A DNA stretch of 21,285 nucleotides from Lachnospiraceae bacterium UBA4348 (GTDB lineage: Bacteria; Bacillota; Clostridia; Lachnospirales; Lachnospiraceae): NCBI GenBank assembly GCA_002394165.1, contig DGTA01000109.1:1-21285 (forward strand), written 5' to 3'. Shown piece by piece: positions 1 to 7,328 of the stretch; position 1 is the stretch's first letter; each line of letters begins with the position of its first letter. The notes under the pieces were generated by a model. That model ran no database searches, had not been told where the DNA came from, and was given only the letters and a program-made list of their open reading frames with translations. A program made the position numbers and the translations under genes.

Positions 1-1097
1 ATTTCATGAACCTGAACCAGGCGGCTCACGGCGACCGTGAGTATGGTTTCATTCTTGCCAAGATGAATGTCGTTCACGAGGTGGTGGCAGGTTACTACAA
101 AAATGACGAAGTGATCGGGAAGATCCGCCGGTTCGCCCAGGTTGCGAAGGCGATCGACTGCTCGAAGAATACCCGCATCGCGACCTTCGGCAACAACATG
201 CGTGATGTGGCCGTGACGGACGGCAACCGCCTTGAAGCTGAGATCAAGTACGGCTGGGAAGTCAAATACTGGGGAATCGGCGAGATCGCGAAGCTGGCAG
301 ATGCCTGCACGGACGCTGAGGTGGATGCGAAGATGGCCGAGTACGCCGAAAAGTATACCATGGCGACCGACAATATCGACGCCGTAAAGGTACAGGCCCG
401 CTATGAGATCGCGTTCGAGAAGTTCGCAGAGAAGAACGGGATCACCGCCTTTACTGACAACTTCCAGGATCTGCACGGAATGGAGCAGCTTCCCGGACTG
501 GCGATGCAGAGCCTGATGGCGAAGGGCATCGGCTTCGGACCCGAGGGCGATTACAAGATCAGTGCTTTCTCCTCCGTGCTGATGAAGATGGCGGAAGGCA
601 GAGAAGGCGCGACCGGCTTTATCGAGGATTATACCTATGACCTGACACCGGGCCAGGAGCTCGAGCTTGCCTCCCATATGCTGGAGGTCCCGGCATCCTT
701 CGCAGCGACCAAGCCTGAGATTCAGGTGCATCATCTCGGAATCGGCGGAAAAGCTGATCCCGCCCGTCTGGTCTTTGACGGCGTGACCGGCGACGGTATC
801 CAGGTAACGCTGATCGACCTGGGCGATCACTTCCGGATCATCTGCGCGGACATCGAGCTGGTGAAACAGCCCAAACCCATGCCCAAGCTGCCGGTGGCAC
901 GCATCATGTACCGCCACAAACCGAACTTTGAGATCGGCACAGCGGCCTGGTGCTATGCGGGCGGCGCCCATCATTCGGTTGTCTCCACAGCGCTTACCCG
1001 CGAGGATATCGCGATGTTCGCCCGCCTGACAGGGACTGAGCTGATCACGATCGGCGATGATACGACCGAAGCGGATCTGAGAAAGTTCTTCTGCTGA
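1..1097 (+). CDS. araA: L-arabinose isomerase, C-terminal part (5' end outside window)
   Basis: Cytoplasmic enzyme converting L-arabinose to L-ribulose, the first step of arabinose catabolism; it needs a divalent metal, usually Mn2+. The reading frame is already open at the window edge (TTC precedes the ATG at 6). The motif MNLNQAAHGDREYGF is internal in known AraA proteins, so the ATG at 6 is not the true start; about 130-140 N-terminal residues of the usual 500 are missing. The four metal and catalytic residues of the family can be located: Glu in GFGPEGDYK (codon 543), Glu in GFIEDYTY (624), His in ASHMLEV (675) and the His pair in AGGAHHSV (969-974). The gene ends with TGA, 72 bases before araR. 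No terminator is visible between them, so the two may share a transcript. Identification is firm. Confidence 0.96.
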   Translation, partial: FMNLNQAAHGDREYGFILAKMNVVHEVVAGYYKNDEVIGKIRRFAQVAKAIDCSKNTRIATFGNNMRDVAVTDGNRLEAEIKYGWEVKYWGIGEIAKLADACTDAEVDAKMAEYAEKYTMATDNIDAVKVQARYEIAFEKFAEKNGITAFTDNFQDLHGMEQLPGLAMQSLMAKGIGFGPEGDYKISAFSSVLMKMAEGREGATGFIEDYTYDLTPGQELELASHMLEVPASFAATKPEIQVHHLGIGGKADPARLVFDGVTGDGIQVTLIDLGDHFRIICADIELVKQPKPMPKLPVARIMYRHKPNFEIGTAAWCYAGGAHHSVVSTALTREDIAMFARLTGTELITIGDDTTEADLRKFFC

Positions 1098-1169
1098 GCC
1101 CAGCTGACTGACACAAAAACTGAGCCCGCGGCTTCCTGGCGCCGCAGGACATGGAAAGGCGGTGAGAAC

Positions 1170-2252
1170 ATGGCCGGACAGGAAATGAAATACCGACAGG
1201 TGATCGACTGGGTCAGGGAGAACGTAGAGAACGGGACGTTCCGCGAAGGCGACAAGCTGCTCTCGGAAAACGAACTGAGTGCCCGCTTCAGCCTGAGCCG
1301 CCAGACGGTCCGCCGTGCGCTGGGCGAGCTGGTGGATCTGGGAATGGTCACCAGGATGCAGGGCAGCGGGACGTACATCGGCGCGGCGCCGGTTCAGGGC
1401 CGGGAACGGCACATGAACATTGCCGTGATCAGTACGTTCAATGAGACCTACATCTTCCCGTCTATCCTGAAAGGGATCGGACAGGTCCTCACCGGCAGCG
1501 GATACACCATGCAGGTCTATTTCACCGATAACCGCCTCAGCCATGAGGAGGCGGTCCTGAAGCTGCTGCTGGAAAAGGATGATATCGACGGCCTGATCGT
1601 GGAGCCGGTCAAGAGCTCACTGCCAAACCCGAATATCCGCTACTATGAAGAGATCATGGAGAGGGGGATAAAGCTGCTCTTCTTCAATGCGTCTTATCCC
1701 GCTCTTGACTGTCCGTGCGTGAGGATCGACGATACCTCGGCGGCCAGGACAGCTGCAAAGCTCCTGGTGGACGCAGGGCACAAGAAGATCGGCGCCGTCT
1801 TTAAATCGGATGACGGCCAGGGACCGCTCCGCTATCAGGGTTATCTGGAAGCACTGGTGGATGCGGGATTAAAGACGGACCAGAAATGCGTGATCTGGCT
1901 CGATACACCGGCATCCTCGGACATGGAACTGCTGGCGGACTATCTTCTCGGGCGCCTTGAGGGCTGCACCGGGGTCGTCTGCTACAATGACCAGATCGCG
2001 TACCAGCTGATCGGCCTGGCCCTGGAGAAGGGCGTCCGGATACCGGAGGACCTGTCCGTCATCGGGATCGATGATTCGTATCTGGCCGGAGTGTGCCGGG
2101 TACCGTTCGACTCGGTGGCGCATCCGAAGGAGGCCCTCGGGAAAAAAGTGGCGGAGAATCTGGTCGCCATGATCCGGGATCCGTCGTTTGACGGAAACTG
2201 CCTGATGGAGAGCCAGCCGGTGACGAGAGGATCGATAGCGGTGAAAAAATAA
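1170..2252 (+). CDS. araR: AraR-type arabinose repressor (GntR HTH plus LacI-type sensor)
   Basis: Probable DNA-binding repressor of arabinose utilisation genes, released by L-arabinose. Residues about 6-70 form a GntR-type winged helix-turn-helix (KLLSENELSARFSLSRQTVR, then GMVTRMQGSGTYIG). Residues about 85-355 form a LacI/PBP1-type sugar-binding domain (NIAVIST at its start, DGLIVEP, then GVVCYNDQIAYQLIG and LSVIGIDDS). This GntR-plus-LacI fusion is the hallmark of AraR, and 360 residues is normal for the family. The ATG at 1170 follows an AAAGGCGGTG ribosome-binding site; an internal ATG at 1188 is a less likely start. The position directly behind araA supports the arabinose assignment. 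I did not find a convincing AraR operator inside the window, as expected if it lies upstream of the truncated araA operon. Confidence 0.9.
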   Translation: MAGQEMKYRQVIDWVRENVENGTFREGDKLLSENELSARFSLSRQTVRRALGELVDLGMVTRMQGSGTYIGAAPVQGRERHMNIAVISTFNETYIFPSILKGIGQVLTGSGYTMQVYFTDNRLSHEEAVLKLLLEKDDIDGLIVEPVKSSLPNPNIRYYEEIMERGIKLLFFNASYPALDCPCVRIDDTSAARTAAKLLVDAGHKKIGAVFKSDDGQGPLRYQGYLEALVDAGLKTDQKCVIWLDTPASSDMELLADYLLGRLEGCTGVVCYNDQIAYQLIGLALEKGVRIPEDLSVIGIDDSYLAGVCRVPFDSVAHPKEALGKKVAENLVAMIRDPSFDGNCLMESQPVTRGSIAVKK

Positions 2253-2271
2253 CAGAAACAGCTTGGCTGAT

Positions 2272-2310
2272 AAAAGGGGACAGCTCCCGGAAGAGGGCTG
2301 TCCCCTTTTC
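2272..2310 (+). terminator. Strong, probably bidirectional terminator after araR
   Basis: The stem pairs 2272-2286 with 2295-2309 (AAAAGGGGACAGC/GCTGTCCCCTTTT plus one wobble and one further pair), with an 8-base loop. The 5' arm starts with four A and the 3' arm ends with four T, so it can act in either direction. Its GGGGACAG core resembles the fold-back repeats found later in the window, so it may derive from the same repeat family. Confidence 0.85.
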
Positions 2311-2400
2311 TGAGAATAAAGAAGATTGGCAATTTACAGAGGACAGAATTCTGTATATATTGTTTCTAACTGAAATATAATTAAAGGAATAACTGAATTC

Positions 2401-2618
2401 ATGAGTTCTTCGTTTACGATCGATAACCGCGTTTTTTACAGGAAGCTGAGCGCGATCGCACTTCCGATCGCTTTCCAGAGCCTGATGCTGGCGCGTTCTT
2501 CTTTCACTGGCCCGTGCTGGCAGTGTACGCCTGCACCTGCCTTGACGAGGTCGGCAAGATACCGTGGGTCATGCTGCGGTTCCGGAAATACAAGTGGGTG
2601 AAGGATCTGACAAGATAA
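2401..2618 (+). pseudogene. MATE-family efflux transporter remnant, internal deletion
   Basis: Only the two ends of a MATE (multidrug and toxic compound extrusion) Na+/H+-driven exporter remain. Codons from 2401 to about 2493 encode a typical MATE start (VFYRKLSAIALPIAFQSLML). From about 2496 to the TAA at 2616-2618, in a different frame, the sequence encodes a typical MATE C-terminus (FFHWPVLAVYACTCLDEVGK, then WVMLRFRKYKW). About 380 codons that should carry eleven or so membrane helices are missing, and the junction near 2491-2498 also shifts the frame. Translation from 2401 would give a meaningless 66-residue peptide. An AAAGGA ribosome-binding site and a TATAAT box (2376-2381) remain upstream. 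The parts that survive look fresh, so the deletion is probably recent. Confidence 0.85.
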
Positions 2619-2651
2619 GATCCGGTAAGAGAACAGGAAAGGAAACAGACC

Positions 2652-4475
2652 ATGCCGGAAATACTTTACACCCGATGGGGACGTGAACTTGAAGAGCGGG
2701 CAGCAGCTGCGAAAGGGACGGACGCGGAGAAAGATTTCTCCCCGCTTCCGGAATATCCCAGGCCGGGGCTTGTGAGGGAGAGTTATCTCAACCTGAACGG
2801 TTTCTGGGACTATGCGTTTACGCGCTCGGAGGATCTTCCCGAAACGTATGAGGGAAAGATCCTGGTTCCCTTTTCTCCGGAAACGGTGCTTTCCGGGGTG
2901 AAGCGCCAGCTTATGCCCGATGAATACCTTCATTACCGGCGCAGTTTTGCCCTGCCTTCCGGCCAGGACCCGGAAGGAGTCAGGTATATCCTGCATTTCG
3001 GAGCGGTGGATCAAAGCTGCACGGTCTTTGTCAACGGGAACAGGGCCGGAAGCCATACGGGCGGCTACCTGCCATTCTCTCTGGATGTGACGGAATTCAT
3101 CTGCGGCGGGGATAACCTGCTGCAGGTATGTGTGCGCGACCTGTCGGATACCTCTTACCATTCCAGGGGAAAACAGACGCTGCAGCCGGGCGGCATGTGG
3201 TATGGCGCGACGAGCGGGATCTGGCAGACGGTCTGGATGGAACAGGTCCCTGAAAATCATACCGCAGGCATAAAGATCACGCCTGACTATGACCGGAGCA
3301 GAGTCCTGGTGAAAGTCATCAGCGCGGGGGAAAGCTCTCTCCCGGTCCGGGCTCGGATCTCGCTTCGCGGAAGGACTGAAGCGCAGGCTGATCTGACAAG
3401 CGGGAAGACCTGTGCAGTCAGGCTGGCTGATTTCGAGAGCTGGACTCCCGAAACGCCGGTTCTGTATGATATGACGCTTACGATGGGTGAGGATACGGTC
3501 ACCACCTATTTTGCCATGCGAAAGGTCAGCGTGTCCCGGGATGCGCGGGGCATCCTTCGGTTTTTCCTGAACAACCGGCCGTATTTTCACAATGGCCTTC
3601 TTGACCAGGGATATTACCCGGACGGAGGGTACACGGCGCCATCGGATGAGGCGCTCAGTTTTGATATCCTCAGGATGAAGCAGATGGGATTTACCATGCT
3701 TCGCAAGCATATCAAGATCGAACCTGAGCGATGGTATTACCACTGTGACCGGATCGGGATGCTGGTCTGGCAGGATATGGTCAACGGCGGAGAGTCGTAT
3801 CACGCCTGGTTTGTGACGTATCTGCCCAACATTCTTATGTGGACCGGCCGGGTGTTCCCGGACCGGCCCGGAAAACTGCTGGCCCGGAAAAACAGGGAGG
3901 GACGGGAAGAATTCCTCCGCGAGGTGAAGGAGACGATCCGCCTGCTGTACGACCATCCCTGCATCGCCACCTGGGTCGCCTTTAATGAGGGCTGGGGTCA
4001 GTTTGATGCCGCGAGGGTGACAAAACTCATCCGTAAGCTTGATCCGACGCGCCTGATCGATGAGGCCAGCGGATGGTTCGACCGCCGCGGAGGCGATATG
4101 TACAGCCTGCATAATTATTTCAGGCCACTCAAGGTGAGACCGAAGAAGGACCGCGTCTTTGCACTGACAGAATTTGGCGGCTTCTTCCTGCGAATCCCGG
4201 AGCATACGATGCTCGGGAAGATGTATGGGTACCGGAAGTTCACGTCGAAGGAGGACCTGACAAGCGGGATCGTTTCACTTTGGCGAAAAGAGCTGATCCC
4301 CGGGATAAGGCGGGGACTGGGAGCAACGGTCTACACGCAGGTGACGGATGTGGAGGAAGAGCTCAACGGCCTTCTTACCTATGACAGAGAAGTGACAAAA
4401 GTGGATGAAGAGAAGATCCGCGAAGTGAACGCACAGCTTCAGGAAGCCTTTGAAAAAAACACCGCCGGTATATGA
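2652..4475 (+). CDS. Glycoside hydrolase family 2 protein (beta-glycosidase fold)
   Basis: Predicted retaining exo-glycosidase; it has no signal peptide, so it should act in the cytoplasm on imported oligosaccharides or glycosides. Domain order: N-terminal sugar-binding jelly roll (about 40-200; YLNLNGFWDYAF, then HYRRSF, VFVNGNRAGSHTGGYLPFSL), immunoglobulin-like domain (about 205-300), TIM barrel (about 305-600). The predicted acid/base is Glu446 in AFNEGWGQFD and the predicted nucleophile is Glu507 in LTEFGGF. At 607 residues it is a short GH2 without the extra C-terminal domains of LacZ. Substrate cannot be read from sequence: beta-galactoside, beta-glucuronide or an arabinose-containing glycoside are all possible. 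The neighbouring arabinose genes are suggestive, but a terminator separates them. The ribosome-binding site AGGAAAGGA precedes the ATG at 2652. Confidence 0.85.
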   Translation: MPEILYTRWGRELEERAAAAKGTDAEKDFSPLPEYPRPGLVRESYLNLNGFWDYAFTRSEDLPETYEGKILVPFSPETVLSGVKRQLMPDEYLHYRRSFALPSGQDPEGVRYILHFGAVDQSCTVFVNGNRAGSHTGGYLPFSLDVTEFICGGDNLLQVCVRDLSDTSYHSRGKQTLQPGGMWYGATSGIWQTVWMEQVPENHTAGIKITPDYDRSRVLVKVISAGESSLPVRARISLRGRTEAQADLTSGKTCAVRLADFESWTPETPVLYDMTLTMGEDTVTTYFAMRKVSVSRDARGILRFFLNNRPYFHNGLLDQGYYPDGGYTAPSDEALSFDILRMKQMGFTMLRKHIKIEPERWYYHCDRIGMLVWQDMVNGGESYHAWFVTYLPNILMWTGRVFPDRPGKLLARKNREGREEFLREVKETIRLLYDHPCIATWVAFNEGWGQFDAARVTKLIRKLDPTRLIDEASGWFDRRGGDMYSLHNYFRPLKVRPKKDRVFALTEFGGFFLRIPEHTMLGKMYGYRKFTSKEDLTSGIVSLWRKELIPGIRRGLGATVYTQVTDVEEELNGLLTYDREVTKVDEEKIREVNAQLQEAFEKNTAGI

Positions 4476-4493
4476 ACCGGCGGTATTCTTTTT
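4461..4493 (+). terminator. Terminator overlapping the GH2 stop codon
   Basis: The perfect 9-bp stem ACCGCCGGT (4461-4469)/ACCGGCGGT (4476-4484) has a 6-base loop and is followed by ATTCTTTTT. The last codons of the glycosidase form the 5' arm and its TGA (4473-4475) lies in the loop. Confidence 0.88.
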
Positions 4494-4562
4494 GTCAGAA
4501 ATCATGTATAATATTATCGACATTAATCAACCGGCGACATCAATAAGGAAAGGAGAACCGCC

Positions 4563-5903
4563 ATGAAAAAGCTGATCATTGCCTGTGCAGCCGCGGCGTT
4601 GCTGACAGGAACAGCTGTTTACGCAGATGAGCTGCCATATCTTCGGACACTGCCGCAGTACCAGTATATCAACACGACGCTGATGACTCCGGAATCCTAC
4701 CCGGAAGTGCGTATCTTCCCGGGATATATTCATTCCATGCTGAGTGATTATTCGGACATGCAGCCGATCTTCCTGTGCTTCCCGGCCCCTCAGGGTGCTG
4801 CTGCGGAGAGCTTTGCGACTCAGGAGGCGGGCTTTATCGATGAAGCCAATTCGATCCAGTATTTCTACCAGGTAGTCGAGAGTGCTTCCTTTGAGGAATT
4901 CATCAATGAAGCGGAGGATGACTCTTATATTCTCAAGGACGGATCGGACGGGGCCGCGATCAGGATCGACCCGGCCAAACGTTCTGCCTACGGACTGCTG
5001 AAAACGACAGAATTCGGCAAGAGCTCCAAGCTCTATATCAAGATGGTCCTTGACGCGCTCAGCGACAAGATGCCCCAGGAGACCCTGGTCTCAGAGCTGA
5101 CCAATGCGATCGTTCCCGAGGTGGAGCGCATCTCCGGTGCCATGCACTATGAGGAATATGCCCCGTACTGGAGCACGGGCAAGTATGCCGGCCTGAAGAT
5201 GCTGGACTATGATTTCAAGTATCTTCTGAAAATGGATTTCCCGACCTTTACGGTCAATTATTCGGACGGCGGATCCGCTGAGCAGACCATCACCCCCACC
5301 GTGCTTGACGGCACGCGCTTTGAAGGCGTGATCGATTTCGGCAGCGGCGCCTATGTAGATGTCGAGCTTGAGTTCGATGATTATTCCTATGCGGCTCACA
5401 AGATGGAAGAGAATGATCCGGAAGCCACCTACCAGACGCTCGAGAGCGGCAACGAGTGGATCCTGTACATCTCAAACCGTCACAGCAATGACAATACGAT
5501 CTTCTCCTGGTACGCTTCCAGGCCGACCGGCATCCAGGATAACTACGGCGGTGAGATCTATGTCACAGTTAACTGTTCCGGAAACAATATTTCCTGGGCC
5601 GACGAGGCGGATGTCCTGTCGGATCTGGCGAAATTCGACAGCATTCAGATAATCGATCCGGCTGAGGATCCCTATGTCCCGTCCGAGACGCCCGCTGCTC
5701 CGGAAAGCACTGAGGCTGCGCAGACGGAAGCGGCGGCCTCCTCCGAGACCTGGGCCTGCGAGGCTTGCGGAACTGAGAACACCGGAAACTTCTGCAGCAA
5801 CTGCGGAGCTGCCAAACCGCAGGCTGGTCCCTGGACCTGCCCGGAATGCGGACAGGAGAATGAAGGCAACTTCTGCAGCAACTGCGGAGCCGCCAAACCG
5901 TGA
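4563..5903 (+). CDS. Exported protein with two C-terminal zinc ribbons, function unknown
   Basis: I do not recognise the main domain. The protein starts with a clear signal peptide (MKKLIIACAAAALLTGTAVYA, cleavage near residue 21). A mixed alpha/beta body of about 350 residues follows, then a Pro/Ala/Glu/Thr/Ser-rich linker (about 372-396). Two nearly identical zinc ribbons end it (about 397-421 and 424-446), each with CxxC...FCSNCGAAKP. The ribbons arose by a recent DNA duplication: 5787-5819 repeats at 5868-5900 with almost no differences. Eight cysteines on the outside of the cell are unusual, because such ribbons are normally cytoplasmic. The ATG at 4563 has an AAAGGAGA ribosome-binding site, and the gene has its own downstream terminator, so it is probably monocistronic. 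A TATAAT box lies at 4507-4512 without a convincing -35. Export is well supported; function is open. Confidence 0.85.
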   Translation: MKKLIIACAAAALLTGTAVYADELPYLRTLPQYQYINTTLMTPESYPEVRIFPGYIHSMLSDYSDMQPIFLCFPAPQGAAAESFATQEAGFIDEANSIQYFYQVVESASFEEFINEAEDDSYILKDGSDGAAIRIDPAKRSAYGLLKTTEFGKSSKLYIKMVLDALSDKMPQETLVSELTNAIVPEVERISGAMHYEEYAPYWSTGKYAGLKMLDYDFKYLLKMDFPTFTVNYSDGGSAEQTITPTVLDGTRFEGVIDFGSGAYVDVELEFDDYSYAAHKMEENDPEATYQTLESGNEWILYISNRHSNDNTIFSWYASRPTGIQDNYGGEIYVTVNCSGNNISWADEADVLSDLAKFDSIQIIDPAEDPYVPSETPAAPESTEAAQTEAAASSETWACEACGTENTGNFCSNCGAAKPQAGPWTCPECGQENEGNFCSNCGAAKP

Positions 5904-5927
5904 GAGATGAGTGGTAATTAGTTATTG

Positions 5928-5955
5928 AAGGCCTGCCATGCGGCAGGCCTTTTTG
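5928..5955 (+). terminator. Terminator after the zinc-ribbon protein
   Basis: The perfect 10-bp stem AAGGCCTGCC (5928-5937)/GGCAGGCCTT (5942-5951) has an ATGC loop and runs into TTTT. Confidence 0.9.
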
Positions 5956-6016
5956 TGTTTGGGGTAATTTTTTTTTTCAATCTTCATTTAAGGAATGCCT
6001 TCTATACTGCAACCAT

Positions 6017-6043
6017 CAGATGCGACGAATGCATCTGTTGACA
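6017..6043 (+). promoter_or_regulatory. Possible operator next to a -35 box
   Basis: The inverted repeat CAGATGC (6017-6023)/GCATCTG (6031-6037) with a 7-base spacer directly abuts TTGACA (6038-6043). No -10 box at ideal spacing is visible; the A/T-rich stretch 6057-6070 is the only candidate. The arrangement suggests a regulator covering the -35 of the downstream gene, but this rests on position only. Confidence 0.35.
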
Positions 6044-6098
6044 AGCCGGCAGAACTTATAAATTTAATAAAGATCGAATGAAAGGAAGGTATTTCATA

Positions 6099-6824
6099 AT
6101 GAAGAAGAAAAGACTTGCCATTATTATTGCAGCAACGATGATCACCGGTTCCATGGCAGGCGCCGTGATGGCGGAGGAGGTGCAGTCAGCGGGTGCTCCG
6201 CAGATGGGAACTCCCCAGATGAGTGCCCCGCAGACACCCGGGGGCGAGGCACCTCAGATGAACAACGAGAACAGCCAGCAGGCACCGCAGGGCGAGATGC
6301 CGCAGATGAACAGTGAGAACGTACAGGAGGCACCGCAGGGTGAGGCGCCTCAGATGAACAGCGAGAATGGGCAGCAGGCACCGCAGGGCGAGATGCCGCA
6401 GATGGGCGGAAATGGCCCTCAGATGAGGGGGAACGGTCCTCAGATGGGAAATCGTGGACCTCGGATGGATGGCAGAGGCCAGAAAGAGGATGGCGGCCGT
6501 ATCTCCTTTGACAACCTTGTAAAGGACGGAACGATCTCTCAGGAGACTTATGACGCGATCAGCAAGTATTTGAACGAACATAAGCCCGAGATTGCGTCCG
6601 GGGAGGAAGGCAGCAGCGAGGCTAAACCTGAGATGAAAAAAGGAAATCATCCTGACCTGCTCGATGATCTGCTCGCTGATGGTGTGATCACCCAGGAAGA
6701 GTATGATGCTTTATCGGCAGCCAGGGAAGCACAGAAGAGCGGAAATGCAGCCGGAACACAGAAGACTGCGGAAACTCAGAAGGCAGCTGAAACACAGAAT
6801 GCGGAAAGCGAGGGCGCTGCCTGA
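6099..6824 (+). CDS. Exported Gln/Met/Pro-rich repeat protein with two SHOCT-like motifs
   Basis: Unknown function. The start is placed at 6099 (MKKKRLAIII), because AAGGAAGG sits 8 bases upstream and a signal peptide follows directly; an in-frame ATG at 6078 would add seven residues before it. Predicted cleavage is after residue 25 (AVMA/EE). Residues 49-96 are three 16-residue repeats of the type GEAPQMNSENGQQAPQ, followed by a Gly/Met/Asn/Arg-rich stretch (97-130). Two related helical hairpin motifs follow: FDNLVKDGTISQETYDAI (about 137-154) and LDDLLADGVITQEEYDAL (about 178-195). They match the pattern of the SHOCT (short C-terminal) motif, oligomerisation segments usually found inside cells. 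The tail is Ala/Gln/Glu/Thr-rich. Product length is 241 residues. No terminator is seen before the tandem hairpin array that follows. Confidence 0.8.
   Translation: MKKKRLAIIIAATMITGSMAGAVMAEEVQSAGAPQMGTPQMSAPQTPGGEAPQMNNENSQQAPQGEMPQMNSENVQEAPQGEAPQMNSENGQQAPQGEMPQMGGNGPQMRGNGPQMGNRGPRMDGRGQKEDGGRISFDNLVKDGTISQETYDAISKYLNEHKPEIASGEEGSSEAKPEMKKGNHPDLLDDLLADGVITQEEYDALSAAREAQKSGNAAGTQKTAETQKAAETQNAESEGAA
6243..6386 (+). repeat. Three tandem 48-base coding repeats
   Basis: Three in-frame copies starting at 6243, 6291 and 6339 encode GEAPQMNNENSQQAPQ, GEMPQMNSENVQEAPQ and GEAPQMNSENGQQAPQ. Length variation between strains by slippage would be expected. Confidence 0.85.
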
Positions 6825-6862
6825 GGACTGTAAAATGAAAATGGGTTTAAAGTGACCGGAAT

Positions 6863-7238
6863 GGGCGTAGATAAACAGAGTGGATGAAATCTATATGCCC
6901 GCCTGTCGGTTCATAAATCGAAGATGGCGTAGGGAGAACAGATTGTTGAAATCTCTACGCCGATGTATCGACATGTAAAGTTAAGGTGGGCGTAGGGAAA
7001 ATAGATTATTGAAATCCCTACGCCCATGTGTCGACACGTAAAACTAATGTGGGCGTAGGGAGAATAGATTGTTGAAATCCCTACGCCCATGTATCGATAC
7101 GTAAAGTCAAGGCAGGCGTAGGGAAATAAGATTGTTACAATCTCTATGCCTGTTTAGCGTTTTCCGTTTATTAGACGGGCGTAGAAAAATATAATTGCGG
7201 GAATTTATACGCTCACCTGTCCATCGGGATGTCTAAAC
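6863..7238. repeat. Array of six tandem ~63-bp hairpin units
   Basis: This array fills most of the 504-base gap between 6824 and 7329. Units start at 6863, 6925, 6988, 7051, 7114 and 7177, spaced 62, 63, 63, 63 and 63 bases. Each begins with a stem of the form GGGCGTAGGGA, a 15-16 base A/T-rich loop and TCCCTACGCCC, followed by a linker of about 25 bases. Units 3 and 4 have perfect 11-bp stems. Units 2, 5 and 6 differ but keep pairing through wobbles or paired changes (G-C to A-T at the base of unit 5). Linkers of units 3 and 4 carry 10-base palindromes GTGTCGACAC and GTATCGATAC. The central units are most alike and the outer ones decay. No coding potential is apparent. The remaining bases of the gap (6825-6862, 7239-7264) show no clear feature. 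Confidence 0.9.
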
Positions 7239-7264
7239 ACCATTCCGACGTTCTCCTGTCATCG

Positions 7265-7294
7265 TTGACACGGCCTCCGTTGATTAAGTACAAT
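7265..7294 (+). promoter_or_regulatory. Sigma-A type promoter of the TetR gene
   Basis: TTGACA (7265-7270), an 18-base spacer and TACAAT (7289-7294) stand 34 bases before the ATG at 7329. The start codon is preceded by a CGGAGG ribosome-binding site (7318-7323). Confidence 0.75.
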
Positions 7295-7328
7295 GAATGA
7301 AACCAAGTCTTAACCATCGGAGGCAGCC

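Noticed and set aside
6..8. ATG at 6 as the start of the first gene
   Set aside because: The frame is open upstream and the sequence that follows is an internal, highly conserved AraA segment.
2401..2601. A genuine 66-residue small protein
   Set aside because: The first 31 residues are a MATE start and the rest is out-of-frame MATE C-terminal sequence, so it is a deletion product.
2436..4205. Long open frame of 589 codons on the minus strand
   Set aside because: It lies fully opposite the GH2 gene, has no recognisable domain, and arises from the GC-rich codon use of the real gene.
6863..7238. CRISPR array with 38-base repeats and 25-base spacers
   Set aside because: The would-be spacers are similar to each other and carry related palindromes, the repeats diverge strongly toward both ends, and no cas genes are near. 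It is a tandem repeat of a whole 63-base unit.
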